DNA from: Madurella fahalii
Lineage: Eukaryota > Ascomycota > Sordariomycetes > Sordariales
Length of the DNA: 64,000 nt
Reading direction: 5' to 3'
Assembly (NCBI GenBank): GCA_029876055.1
Contig: CM056877.1
Span: 2,108,001-2,172,000 of the forward strand
Numbering within the stretch: position 1 is the stretch's first letter; every line of letters starts with the position of its first letter. The position numbers were made by a program, and so were the translations under genes. The notes beneath the pieces are model-generated. The model saw nothing but the letters and a program-made list of their open reading frames with translations. It searched no databases and had not been told where the DNA came from. Below are positions 42,786 through 54,491 of this stretch, one piece after another.

Positions 42786-44610
42786 GGCGGTGGAGATCTG
42801 GCAAGCCCCAGATTCTCTCAATCCCGAGCAAGACAAAGAACGAAGCGGGCGAGCTACCGTCGCATTGTGCGCATCGGGTCCCGACGGCGGTGCTATGTTT
42901 CGCGGTCGAGGTGGAAGACGGAGTCGAGAAAATGCGCCCTTGCGCAAGGGAGCATAGTGGATGCTTAGCAGCCCCAGCGTGACCGTCGTGATTGTGAACG
43001 AGGGGCGATCGAGACCTAAACGAACGAGGACAGGCGGGCAAGGGCGTGAAGAGCGCGTCGCCGTTTTGCAGCACTTGTACTGGGCAAAAAGCAGCTAAGA
43101 AATTTTGGCCCAGGCCTGGATGGTCGGGGTGGAGCACCCCGAATTCCGGCCGAGCAGTACTGTCGGGTGCCATCGAAATGCAACAGCCGCAGATCCCAGA
43201 CCGTTTTATTCATGATTTTGGAGCTTGGGCCACAAGCCGCCGCAGCTGCCTCCTGATAACCCGGGAACCTCGTCGGCAACTTCGGCAGGGATTCTGGGAT
43301 ACTCTATGCAGTAGCACGTAAACGGTCAAAAATCCTAGACTTTGACCTTCAACAAACAGCAAATATTCAAAGCGCCCCTGGTGGAACACGAGCGCCCTTC
43401 TTTTCAGTATCAAGCGACTAAGCTCTCATCTTCCGACAGCCCACACTAGCTCTTCAGAGTAGCATTAATGTGCAGGATTTGGAATTCTGTCTTAGGCCCA
43501 AGTTCCTCGTTTCGGTTTCGTGGATCTGTGTGGAGGCGGTGTGTTTGAACAACTGTCATGTAACTGCTGTCTTTGCCTGCCGTCTTTTATAGTCCTAGAA
43601 GGCAAAGAGCGTTTGCGTCGAGCTCACCTGGTATTACGCCCAAAGAACGGTTGATAGCTGAGGCATTTGAAATAGCGTTAAAGGCAGCATGCTGCCAGGC
43701 TCTAAACACACCTTCACGGTTCTATGTACATCATCTACATGTAGTTTTCTCTTCTGTTTTAGCCGCACGAGGCTGGAGAATTTCAGGGCGGTACTCTGAA
43801 GGAAGACCATAGCAAGACATCTCACTCTCATGGGTTGTGCGATGATTCGTCTAGCGGGGGACGGCCACATCCTGCCACTGCAAGGATAGAGCTGAAGAAG
43901 CGACAACGAAGTGATCGGCAAGACCGCGGCAGCCTTGGTTTAGTACGTCTAAAGTACCAGCGCGTAAGGTACTTTCAGGTTACATCAGGTTGGGATGAGT
44001 CCCCGTTGTAGAGAGCATACAACCCATGCTCCACCTACATGTGATAAAGAGCCCAGACGCCTTTACTCTTTATGAATCCTGGCTTATCCTCTGCTGTCCT
44101 GGCACACCAATAACCTCGGTGGTCGCTTTACGGCCTTGTATGACGCCACATCGTTTGAAATGTATTGTCATTGTTAGGCGATATCTATTTCAACACTTTC
44201 GCGGACGCACTTCGGCGTTCCTTACCGGGCCCTTGTAGCCAATCAACCATTCAGAGACTTAGCACTTGGGAGGCTCAACCAAGATGAGTAAAAGAGGGGG
44301 GGTTTTTGCCTGGCAATCCTGTTTGATAACGGTGGATGTGTTCGGCCGTAGAACATCCGGGAGGCCATGGCTGGTTCTGGACAGAGCGTTTTGGAAAAAG
44401 AAGCGGAATATCGTCAACTACACGCCAAAATAGGGCAACGCCTAGTGACCCTACTCTAGGGTAGGCGAGAGTAATCTTCCCTAGTGCTGCCGTCCGTGGA
44501 AGGTTTGATAATGGCAGCGCCAACCACTGATTCCTCGCCGACACACTATACAAACAGACATTTTGATCTAATACACTGACCTTAACGAATAGCAACGTAA
44601 AAACTTTTTT
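42786..44610. other. Intergenic, upstream of the PPR gene
   Basis: About 1.8 kb with no supported gene. The first ~160 bp is an open extension of the PPR frame, considered 5'UTR. Codon use in the remaining short frames looks random. Confidence 0.5.
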
Positions 44611-44853
44611 ATGGAATTCATTACGCGGCTGCAGGCCAAGGACTTCGTTGCTGACATGAGCAAGATCATTGAGTGGGCCGATCAGGTGGGCAAGGAAAGG
44701 ACTTCAACGGCCGTCAGATCCACAACATCGTGTTGACGGCCATTGCTATCGCAAATGCCGATTCAGCGAGGTTTAAGCCTAGGCATCTTGAAAGTCTGCA
44801 AGCACAACCCCCCCCCCCCCCCCCCCTTTAAGAAGGCGCTCCAAGAGCAGTGA
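44611..44853 (+). pseudogene. Relic of the C-terminus of a fungal AAA+ ATPase
   Basis: Two short frames must be joined by a frameshift near 44697-44701. The first reads VADMSKIIEWADQVGKE; the second continues DFNGRQIHNIVLTAIAIANAD and then RFKPRHLESLQAQ. NGRQI-x-N followed by a helix is the pattern of the C-terminal lid helix in a large family of fungal AAA ATPases, normally after the Walker and second-region-of-homology motifs. Those upstream motifs are absent here. A 19-base C run (44808-44826) interrupts the remainder, and the frame beyond it reads FKKALQEQ-stop. Dead fragment of a larger gene; transfer or duplication history cannot be told. Confidence 0.6.
44808..44826. repeat. Poly-C tract (19 C)
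   Basis: An uninterrupted run of C inside the AAA-ATPase relic. Its length is likely unreliable in sequencing and probably unstable. Confidence 0.9.
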
Positions 44854-45319
44854 GACGTTATTCAGGGCACGGCAGCTCGAAATAGGAAGGTAGGGCTGCT
44901 AGTACCGTATAGGTGTGTGTGCTATTCCTTACTTCAGGTAGCCAGAGAGTATAACAAACTGAATGAACGAAGGTGCCTCCGGTGCCCATTGTGGATCATC
45001 GTGGCCGAAATGTGGTGGTGATGGATAGCGAGCGGAGTAACGAGTAAGGTAGTGGTGAGCTCTAGTGAAGGAAACGGTGATAATAGACTCTGGAATGTAA
45101 ATTTATAGAGCTCCGCGCAAATCCAACCTGACAGCGATGTGGGTCTTCTCTGGGCCACCGTTTCCAGCAGCCCAATCCCCGAATGCCGCTCCACCAAAAA
45201 TCACTGCCCCACCACATCCAGCGACCCCGAGACGTTCGCTGCACTCAACAGCAGCGAGGAAGGGCTGGCCAACGAACACGTCCCTCCCCCACAGTACCGG
45301 CCCGTAGCGACCACGTACA
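44854..45319. promoter_or_regulatory. Upstream region of SRP68
   Basis: Contains the promoter/5'UTR of SRP68. No strong TATA element; no other feature supported. Confidence 0.45.
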
Positions 45320-47299
45320 ATGGATATCACAAAGTTTGTCGTCTCGTCGAGGGAGAAGGCTCTGCTCTACGGTGACTATGCCACATACCGGTCGCAGCTG
45401 TCGGGCAAGCTGCTCAACTGCCGCAAGAAGCTTAACATTGCGACTAAGAGCCGCGGAAAATTCCATCCCAAGGCCCCCGTCACACCGGAGCAGATTGCCG
45501 AGAACCATGAGTACGCCATAATCATGGCCCCCTTTTCCGCCAATCTACCCGGCAAGCACTGACAGCATGGGCGCATAGATACCTCCACCTCCAGCTCCTG
45601 ACTGCCGAACGGGCGTGGGCACATGCCATGTCCATGGAGGCGTCGCACTCGGCCGAGACAAAGGGACTATCCAGCAAGACGCGGTCGCACATCGTTTCGA
45701 GGCTAGAGAAGGGCGCTCGCACCGCGGAGAAGCTGGCAGATGCTCTCTCCTCAAGCGCCAGCGGTGCCACCTCGACCGACGTCCTGGACGCTCGTGCTTA
45801 CGCCGCGCTCCTCAGGGGAGCGGCCCTTTTCCACAAGAAAAGCTGGGAAGCCTGCTTGAAGAGCTACGCCGTTTCCCGGATGATATACAGCACCCTCGCC
45901 ACTTCGGCCAAGGGCGACATCTTCAAGGACCTGCTCTCCGAAACGATCGACCCCTCGATCCGCTATGCCGCATATCAGGCAAAGATCCCGCGCACCCTGC
46001 CCGTCGCCACCATTGCGCGCAAGGCCTTTGAGCATGCCGACCCCGAGCTGGCTGACAGGATCAGACAACTGAACCCCGCAGTCCTGGAGCATGGTGATCC
46101 CGACGCCAGACAAGGAGTCGAGGGGGCTCCTGCCACCCTGACTTGGCGAGGCAGGGAAGTCAAGATTGAAGATGCCGCCATCGCTGTTGCGTGGGCCACC
46201 GTGGGCACCGCAAGGAGTCAGTTGGCCGAGAAACTCACCGCAGCCGGGACGCTGCACCCCAAAGACATGGCCGCGGCTTACGATGAGATCCTGATCGCCT
46301 GCCAAGACGCTGCCGACGCGACAAGGCAAGCCATTGACGAACTTAAAGGCGAAGGCGTAACCCAGAACGACTCGCGCATGCAGAGCCTGCAGATCACCCG
46401 GACAGCGGTAAACTATGAAATGATTAGCTGGCGGATTGGCCGCGACAGAGTGCTGGTCGGTGAAAATGACGGGGCGAAACTGGACTTTGGAGCGACGTCG
46501 AGAAAGAAGAAGCAGGCGGACGACTCGACGACGGACAGACGCGCAGATGAAGCACCGGGACGGCAAATCGCGAGGTTGAAGGAGAAGACGGCCTTGTACG
46601 GCGGCATACTGCAGAGTCTCGAGTCCATCAAGGAGCTTCCGGGCGTGGCGAAAGACCAAGACCTGTCAGGCAGGCTGGAGGCAATGATGCAGTACTTCAC
46701 TGCTCTCAAGTGCGTTTCTTTTTTTTTTTTTTAATTTCCGCCCTCCCGGATTGCTCTCAGTGGAACTAACCTGATGAAATAGGTGCCTAGCAATCTCTAG
46801 ATCCCATGCTGTCGCAGGGAACGTTGTCAACTCGCTTGCACTGAGCAAGCACGCTCTCGACTGCTGCAAGGTCGCTAGCCCGGCCCTGTCGGGCGAGGAT
46901 GACGAGGACCAGTTCACACCGCGGAACATCCAAGTCACAAAGCGGGACGTTAACTTCCTGCATGACACGCTCAGCGGCGAGCTGCAGCGGTATCGCGCGC
47001 TGGTCGAGATATTCAATTCGACCAAGTCGGCAGGCGCTTCCCAGTCGGCGAAGCCACTGTCAGCCCAACTCTTCGACTACCCTTCGGGCGGCGTTGACCT
47101 CGAGAACATCGTCGCCTACCCGCCGCAGCTGGAACCGCTCCCGGTGAAGCCGTTGTTCCTGGACGTGGCGTGGAATTATATCGAGTACCCCAGCAAGACA
47201 GACCAACCGAGCGCTAGGGAGCCTAACGCGGCGCAAGGGAAGGCGGCTGAACCGGAGGCGAAGCCGCAGAAGAGAGGCTGGTTTGGATTCGGAAGGTGA
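45320..47299 (+). CDS. SRP68: Signal recognition particle subunit SRP68
   Basis: Three exons: 45320-45510, 45579-46709 and 46783-47299, giving 612 aa. Intron 1 is 68 nt (GTACGC donor, branch CACTGAC). Intron 2 is 73 nt and carries a 14-nt T run just after the donor. The N-terminal RNA-binding domain shows the SRP68 pattern YGDYATYRSQLSGKLLNCRKKLNI, then YLHLQLLTAERAWAHAM after the splice, followed by TPR-like helices. The C-terminus has a typical short motif, LFLDVAWNYIEYP, known in the family to contact SRP72, and a basic end GWFGFGR. SRP68 with SRP72 forms the S-domain heterodimer of the particle that targets secretory ribosomes to the ER. All key regions are intact. Confidence 0.95.
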
Positions 47300-48569
47300 T
47301 CCATGTAGGCAGCTACTTAGAAAGGAGAAAGGAGATCTACCGTCGCATCCGCGGCAGCGATTTGCCTGCATGCCTAACGTCATCTTGTCGCTGGAAATGT
47401 GTCCGTCCGGCAAGTCATACACGCCGCCTAACTTGACTCGCAGGCGTGAGCAGGCATGTATACCATCTACTACTGCTCAGATGAGCACGGTAAAATCTCC
47501 TAGAAACCCCGTTTTGCAAACCATGAAACCGAAGCATGAAATTCGGACGTGCACCATCCACCTCCCTAGTGCGTGATCTAAATCCAATGGTTGCAATGCA
47601 ACTCTGTCATTCTAAGCCAAAGCAGGGACGTTATCATAGCAGTAATGGCAGTCCTGGACTCCCGCAGCAAGAACGTAGAGAAACACAGCACCGTCTTGCT
47701 GCGGTAAGCCCGTGTTATTGTCGCCCTGATCGTCTCAAGTGACCACCGTACCTTGGACAGTTCGGGCAACTAGTTGATCGGATACGGGTATCTCCCCCGG
47801 CCAAAGACAGGCATTACTTGGCACTTTGGGGTCGTGATTGGCTAGAAGCAAGCGAGAGTTTCGGTAGGGACACATCCCGAGATGTACTTTGAACGAGTTC
47901 AGTCCAGCACCGGCAAACTTGAGTGGTGATGGATCAAGGCCGTTCCAAAGTGTTCCACACATGACCATCATCATTATCATCAACGCAGAACAAGCGTGGG
48001 TGAACTAGCGGGATCCCATTCCACGTTCTTAGTTGGAACCCGGCGGTTCTCAGGTCTTACCCTTTAACTGCCGTCCGGCACAGCAGATCCCCATATCCAA
48101 GCACCATCTATCATGAATGAATTATGGCCTCTCCTACCAGGGGGACACAACATCACAAAAGCTTTGGCTCAAAACGATGAGAAACCAAGGAATATAGCTA
48201 GGGACGATGATTACATTCAAGCATGCCCCTCGCCAGCTCTAACATACATAATTTGAGGGGGGATTCCGATTGTCTTCGGTTTCATGGTCGTGTACAGAAA
48301 TACACATGCAACCTTTCCAGCCCCCATCCCATTCCTGCCCATCTTATCATCAAAAATCGTGAGATGATCCTGCCCATAAATGCAGCAGTTTTGATGCTCA
48401 GAACGCCTTCCGCCATCTGCATATTAAACACTGGATAAGCTCCATGAGCCCCCAGAACGCGATATGAGTACATACAAGAATACACTGGAGGGCCGCTCCA
48501 ACCTAGTTAAGACAGAAGAGAGAAAGAAATGTTGGGGGGTATAGAGGTCATCGATGCCAAGCATCCCGT
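47300..48569. other. Convergent intergenic region SRP68 / SSC1
   Basis: About 1.3 kb. Purine-rich + strand sequence at 48510-48530 lies 40-60 nt past the SSC1 stop (pyrimidine-rich in that transcript). No gene supported. Confidence 0.6.
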
Positions 48570-50721
48570 TTAAGCCTTGTTCTCGTCCTTCTTCTCACCC
48601 TCGGCGCTCTGGCTGGCCTCGCCAGATTCGGCACGAGCCTTGTGCATCTTGTCAAAGAGGTTCAAGCTGGCAACCTGCAGCTCATCCGTCTTCTCCTTGA
48701 TCTCGGCCGCGGTGGGAGTGGTCTCACCAGACAGGCACTTGGCGACGAACTCCCGCAGAGAAGTAATCTTCTCGCGGATCTGATCAGCCTCAGTCTTGTC
48801 GAGCTTGTCGGCATACTCGTTGAGGGCCTTCTCAGTGTCGTTCACGACGCTATCAGCGCGGTTGGCAGTCTCAATGACGGCCTTGCGCTCCTTGTCCTGC
48901 TCAGCATACTTCTCAGAATCCTCAACCATCTGCTGAATCTCAGACTCGGAGAGACCAGAGCCAGAAGCAATGGTGATGGACTGGTCCTTGTTGGTCGACT
49001 TATCCTTGGCATGGACGTGCACGATCGAGTCAGCGTCGATATCGAAGGTGACCTCGATCTGAGGGACACCGCGATGAGCCGGGGGGATGCCGACGAGTTG
49101 GAAGTTGCCGAGAAGCTTGTTATCCTTGACAAGCTCACGCTCGCCCTGGTAGACCTTGATCTCGACGGCGGTTTGGAAGTCAGCCGCAGTGGAGAAGACC
49201 TGCGACTTCTTGGTAGGGATGGTAGTGTTGCGGTTGATCAGGCGAGTGAAGACACCGCCGAGGGTCTCGATACCGAGAGAGAGGGGAGTGACATCGAGGA
49301 GGAGCAGGTCCTTGACCTCGCCAGAGAGAACGGCACCCTGAACAGCCGCGCCAATGGCGACGGCCTCATCAGGGTTGACAGACTTGGCGGGGTCGCGGCC
49401 GAAGATGCTCTTGACAGACTCGCCAACCTTGGGCATGCGAGTCATGCCACCAACCAGAATCACCTCCTGAATGTCCTTGGCCTGAAGGTTGGCATCCTTC
49501 AGAGCCTTGCGAACGGGCTCGATGGTTCTCTTGATGAGAGGGTCAACCATGGCCTCTAGTTGCGCGCGAGTGAGCTTCTGGTTGATGTGCTTGGGGCCGG
49601 AGGAGTCTGCGGTGATAAACGGCAGGTTGATGTCGGTCTGGAGCGTCGACGACAGCTCAATCTTGGCCTTCTCGGCAGCCTCACGGATTCTCTGGATGGC
49701 CATGCGGTCGCTCGAGAGATCGATGCCAGACTCCTTCTTGAACTGCTGGACAAGATGGCGGACGAGGTGGATATCGAAGTCCTCACCACCAAGGTGGGTA
49801 TCACCGTTGGTCGACTTGACCTCGAAGACGCCGTTCTGGATCTCGAGGACCGAGATATCGAAGGTGCCTCCACCAAGATCGTAGACGGCGACAACGCGGT
49901 CAGCCTCCTTCTCCAGACCGTAGGCAAGAGCGGCGGCGGTAGGCTCATTGACGACACGGAGAACGTTCAGGCCAGCAATCTGACCGGCATCCTTCGTGGC
50001 TTGGCGCTGCGAGTCGTTGAAGTAGGCAGGGACGGTGACAACGGCGTTCTTGATGGGTTTGCTGAGGTACGCCTCGGCGGTCTCCTTCATCTTGTTGAGA
50101 ACGAAGCCACCAATCTGGGAAGGCGAGTACTTCTGGCCACGGGCCTCGACCCAGGCGTCGCCGTTGGTGTGCTGGACGATCTTGTAGGGCACCTCCTTGA
50201 TATCTCTCTGGACCTCGGCATCGGTGAACTTCCGGCCGATTAACCGCTTGGTGGCGAAAAGTGTGTTTTCGGGGTTGACAACGGCCTGGCGCTTGGCCGC
50301 CACACCGACCAGCCGCTCGCCGTCCTCGGCAAAGGCGACGACGGACGGTGTTGTCCGGGCACCTTCTGAGTTCTCGATAATCTTGGGAGTCTTGCCCTCC
50401 ATGATGGCAACAGCCGAGTTTGTTGTGCCTAAACAGTTGGGCGTATGAGTACATGGGCCAAGGCACGGATCGGTTTGAACGGCGGTGACGACTTACCAAG
50501 ATCGATGCCGATGACGGCGCCCTTGACCTTCTCATCTGTGGACTGGAACCGCGCAAAGGCAGGCGCAAGTGGTTTCTGCAGCATGCCCGACGAGCGGGAT
50601 GCTACTGAGGTTGCCCTGGGAAGCTGCGCACAATCACGGTTAGCATTGCTATCGAGGATGCATCGGGGCGCGCAATGCGCGAGGAGCGACCTACGGCACG
50701 AGCAAGCCGTGTCGCCATCAT
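48570..50721 (-). CDS. SSC1: Mitochondrial Hsp70 (Ssc1)
   Basis: Three exons: 50721-50695, 50623-50497 and 50428-48570, giving 670 aa. The first exon encodes only nine residues (MMATRLARA), phase 0; the second ends in the ATP phosphate loop GIDLGTTNSAV, phase 1. The presequence is Arg/Ala/Ser-rich without acids, as for matrix import. The ATPase domain has DLGGGTFD at residue 235 and VILVGGMTRMPKV. The substrate-binding domain includes LLLLDVTPLSLGIETLGGVFT. A helical lid ends in the mitochondrial-type acidic-basic tail EGEKKDENKA. Ssc1 drives protein import with Tim44 and Mge1 and folds matrix proteins. Two long frames antisense to this gene are shadows. The upstream region carries a 7-nt repeat and one weak GAAnnTTC heat-shock-type element. 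Confidence 0.97.
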
Positions 50722-51695
50722 TGTGAAAGAGATCTAATTAAAAGAAAAACACCCGTCTAAAATAGAATGTGGGAACGCGAGCAAAAGCAGACGGCGGGTA
50801 GATAGATTGGTAGGTTGGGAAATGGAGGATGGAGGATGGAGGATGGAGAATGGGTGTGGGAGGTGAGTGATGGCCGACGAGTCTTTTGTATCGAGGGAGA
50901 AAAAAATTCAGAGCGAGCATCGAAGGCGTTCGAAATTTCGCGGTCAGCCACTGGCCTGCTGGCGTGTGGAGCTTTAGCACGGACCACAGTTAACGTTAGC
51001 TCAATTGCAGGTTTTCTCTGGAGCTGGAGCAGCGCCAAGGACTGGGGAGAACGAAGACCAGCACGAAACCCACGTGACGTTGCACCGCGGTCTTTGCTTG
51101 GCGTACAACCGCGCCCTGTTCCCAAACTGCCGTTTGTGACGGTTTGCCAGAGCGCTGTCGAGGCTGGCGGGCAAAACGGGCTGTTGGGCTAACTCGCGGT
51201 TGTACAGAGTGCTGAGCGCGCAATTGCCAATTGCTCGTGAACTATCTGCGGCCCATTGAGTGGCTGTCTTGGTTTGACTTCCCGGGCATTCCGTCTTCAA
51301 TTGTTTGCCAAAAAAAAAAAATCCCAGACCGGCAACTCGGCGCAAAGGGAGCTCCCGAGTTCTTCATCTTTGTGGGGCCCTCTCCCGCAATAAGTGGCGA
51401 GGGGCCTTTATACCTTGCCAATGCGCGACGGCAAAACGCAGCGTCGAGCTACTCCACCTTCCAGGCGATGACGACCTATTGTCCTGACACCTCGCCATTA
51501 AACGACGCACTGATTGCCGTTTCCAAACGTAATTTCCTACTCTATCGAGGAGTTGCAACCCTACAGTAAAGAGCTGTGGTCGGCCGTCGCGCGCTCCAAT
51601 ACCGCAGTCGCAAGCGCCGAGGAACAGGGGACGAGGCAAACGAGAATTCTTGATGGTGCTATCACGTTAGCCGCTTGCGCCAAGACATCGGCACA
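50722..51695. promoter_or_regulatory. Divergent promoter region SSC1 / WD40 gene
   Basis: It contains four tandem copies of a 7-nt unit at 50822-50849 and a GAAATTTC dimer at 50932-50939 that fits GAAnnTTC but lacks a third correctly spaced unit. Heat induction of mtHsp70 is plausible from family knowledge, not shown. No coding feature. Confidence 0.45.
50822..50849. repeat. Four tandem ATGGAGG heptamers (last copy ATGGAGA)
   Basis: Units are 50822-50828, 50829-50835, 50836-50842 and 50843-50849. They lie about 100-130 nt upstream of the SSC1 start codon, probably within its 5'UTR or core promoter. Confidence 0.92.
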
Positions 51696-54082
51696 ATGGC
51701 CGTCACGAGCGACATGTACGGGATAAGGCGCCTCGACTCCTCTTACAGTCCGCCTCATTCAGTCGGATAGCTGACAGGCATGTCTTGTGCAGATACAACC
51801 CGACCGAGACCTTGATTCTGGCAAATCCGCGCCGACGCTTCCGCACTGGTGTTCGATGGCAGTACGTCTCTCTCGCCCGAGTCATCCCTTGCCGCAGTCT
51901 GGCACACATACCATGTCTAACGCGCTGTCCTTAGGCACTGGCAGTTGCGGTCCCTCGTCGGTATCGAGGGCCAAAGCACCGTCTATTTCCCGGTTGGGAC
52001 CGACCATCGAAATGTCCACGTCCAGCGCCTAAACACCAAAACACGAGAGACCGAAACAGTGAAAAGATTGGGTTTTATGCCGAGGTGTCTGGTGGCTCGC
52101 AACGGTTGGGTCTGCTGCGGAGGCGAGCTGGGCACGTTCAGCGCATTTCGAGTGGGCGAGGACGCCGAAAGAAGATTGGACTTCCAAGCGGATGATCGCC
52201 TCCCACTGTCCTCGGACCTCTCAGAAGCCATCTCCTCGTCGCTCGCCGAGGCTCTCTCCGACAAGAACTTGCAGGTCCGGAGTAACGTCTTTGGCAAAGA
52301 CCGGGTGAACTGCATTACCCTCTGGTTTCCACCTGCGTCGGGCCAAGCGTTCGAAGGAGCGTACAATGAGGACGTCGCCGTCCTAGCCAACAATGACAGC
52401 TCGGTTGTTGTGGTCAGCCTCCGGGATCAGGAAGCGTTGGATAAGATCACGTACCCCGACTACATGAACCGCGGCGTCATATCTCCAGACGGCCGGATTC
52501 TCATTGCCATCAGCGATGATCCGTATTTATATATACACGAGAGAAAAGAGAAAAGATGCGAACCTGGCATATCGTTTCGTGTCGCAGACCGGCCGCTTTA
52601 TGAGTGGGTTGCATGCGGCAGGGTCCAGCTAAAGAGCCAGAGCAAGGATGACCGGTCCGATAGCAGGTTCGTATCCGCATGAGATGCAATCGGAGGATAT
52701 GCGATTGCTAATTGTTAGCAGGGGCAGCTTCGCGGCCTGCTTCTCTAGCACGGGGAGGTATCTTGCGGTGGGAACCCAGTATGGGACCATTTCCGTCTTC
52801 GACGTTGCAGCATTGACTGTGCCGGGGGCGGACCCATTACTTACGACGTTCACCACGTCGCGGCCGAATGCAGAACATGGCGCCGTGAGAGACATGGCAT
52901 TTTCTCCTGGCGCCGTGGATCTTCTTGCTTGGACCGAAGACCGCGGCCGCGTAGGCGTTGCGGATATCCGTACAGGCTTCGACTCCCGGCAGATCTTGTA
53001 CCTCGACAGGGACAATGACTTTGAGCACGTAGCCGTTGCGGATCGGAGCACAATTGATCCTCGTCTTCTGGAACAGCGGAACGATCGGGCCGAAACTTTA
53101 TTATCAAATCTTGCAGACACGCTGGAGAACCGACAGGGCGGCCAGTCAGAAGGACAAGAGCCGCTGGGGCGTTACAATCTTCCACTGAGCCCCGAAGAGA
53201 CAGCTGTATTGGAAGCCATACAGGATTTCCGTAGGCGTCAGGAGCAATATAATTCCGCTTCGGCTAGGACGGGCATGGAAAGTGGCGGCAACGGCAGCAG
53301 TAACAGCGGAAGCGGGGGTGGTAGCGGTAGCGGAACAGGGACCGGCAGCCGGCCACCTTGGGCCGAAAGAGCGACGCGTTCGACGCTGACCCCCGACGGT
53401 GCCCGGCCGAGAGAGCGCACGGCAAGCGTCTCCCGAGCCGTGAACGAGATCCTGGACAACATCCGCGAACAACGGGAGCGCATCCGGGACAGCCAAGAAC
53501 GTCTTCGGACGCGGGGAGATGAGTACACCACGACAGAGAGGCGCCGGTATGCACCCCTTTCTGGACGCACAAGCGGCCCGGCCTTTGGACCCGGGAGTAG
53601 CGAGCGCCGCGCACTGATCTCGCGCCTCATGTCGAATGCAACCCCGGCTTCCTCTGGCAGCTGGGACAACGTTGAGGCTTTGTACGACGACCCCTCTTCA
53701 AACAGTGGCGATCCGCCTCCTCCTCCACCACCTCCCGACGAGAACACAAGTGCCGTTCTCACCCGTAGTTTTAGAGCCTTTGCTGACGCGCAGCGGCGTT
53801 TGCACAGGGCGGCCTACCTCATGCGTGAATGGGATGAGAACCCGTCGCGCCGGGTTTTTGGGTCCTACATGATGCACATACGCCCGGGACCCTACGATAC
53901 CGCCGGGTTGGCGTGGAACGAGAGCGGCGACGTCCTGTTAGTCAAAATCCCCAGTCGTCATGATGGATATGAGGAAATTGCTAACGCCTAGTTCAAGGTT
54001 CGTGGGCGCTGAGAACGGCATCTACGAGTTTCGTGTAAATGTATTCGGAAGGAGATTGTATCCGAGCATCACGCTGAGCTAG
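51696..54082 (+). CDS. WD40-type beta-propeller protein with DUF2415 motif
   Basis: Five exons: 51696-51715, 51793-51861, 51935-52666, 52722-53936 and 53998-54082, giving 706 aa. The first exon encodes six codons (MAVTSD plus two bases) and is the least certain. The second and third give YNPTETLILANPRRRF and WQLRSLVGIEGQSTVYFP. Blade-like repeats follow (CFSSTGRYLAVGTQYGTISVFD). The DUF2415 block RDMAFSPGAVDLLAWTEDRGRVGVADIRTGF is strong. A long disordered Gly/Ser/Arg insert follows, then a final blade (TAGLAWNESGDVLFVGAENGIYEFRVN) assembled only when the last intron (53937-53997) is removed. The fourth exon has a TAGCAG tandem acceptor, so use of 52719 would add one Ser. WD40/DUF2415 proteins of this type are fungus-wide; a molecular role is not known to me. 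Confidence 0.83.
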
Positions 54083-54491
54083 GCCAAGTTTTTTTTTTTT
54101 TTTTTTGGTGTTTTTTTCTTCTCTTTTTTCTCTTTCTTTTTCTTTCTTTATTATTTTAAATTTTTACAGCACCGCTACGTAACAAATCGCGGGCATTGCA
54201 TGGAAGGCGTCTTGGTGTTTTGGTGATCTTTGTGGCATGTCTCTTCTAGGCTGGGAAAACATGGAAGCCGAGACTGTCGACAGACTCACGGCGGGTCAGC
54301 CTTTATTCAACCAGCTGATAATATCTCTTATTTTAAGGCTGAAAAGCTCTTGATTCGGACGCGGATTAACCGAGAGGTTCCGATACAACAGAATGGCCAT
54401 CGAGAAAGGAAAAAAGACATATTTCCATGTTTGCAGCAGATTAACTTTTAACTCGCCGAGCTCAATTTTGTGCCCTATGTGTTCGAACCAT
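54083..54491. other. Convergent 3' spacer WD40 gene / L2HGDH
   Basis: A T-rich tract at about 54089-54165 follows the WD40 stop by only a few bases. A short A-rich patch (54405-54421) lies 70-85 nt past the leftward L2HGDH stop. No gene. Confidence 0.6.

Noticed and set aside
42786..42947. 54-codon upstream extension of the PPR frame
   Set aside because: The internal ATG at 42785 starts a presequence that fits the family; the upstream part is probably 5'UTR.
48642..50243. Two long + strand frames (305 and 227 codons) opposite SSC1
   Set aside because: Antisense shadows of the Hsp70 coding sequence. Hsp70 genes are known for long opposite frames caused by codon bias; the sequences show no domain and the sense gene is certain.
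50932..50939. GAAATTTC as a heat-shock element for SSC1
   Set aside because: Only one GAAnnTTC dimer without a third spaced unit; too weak to annotate as a functional HSE.
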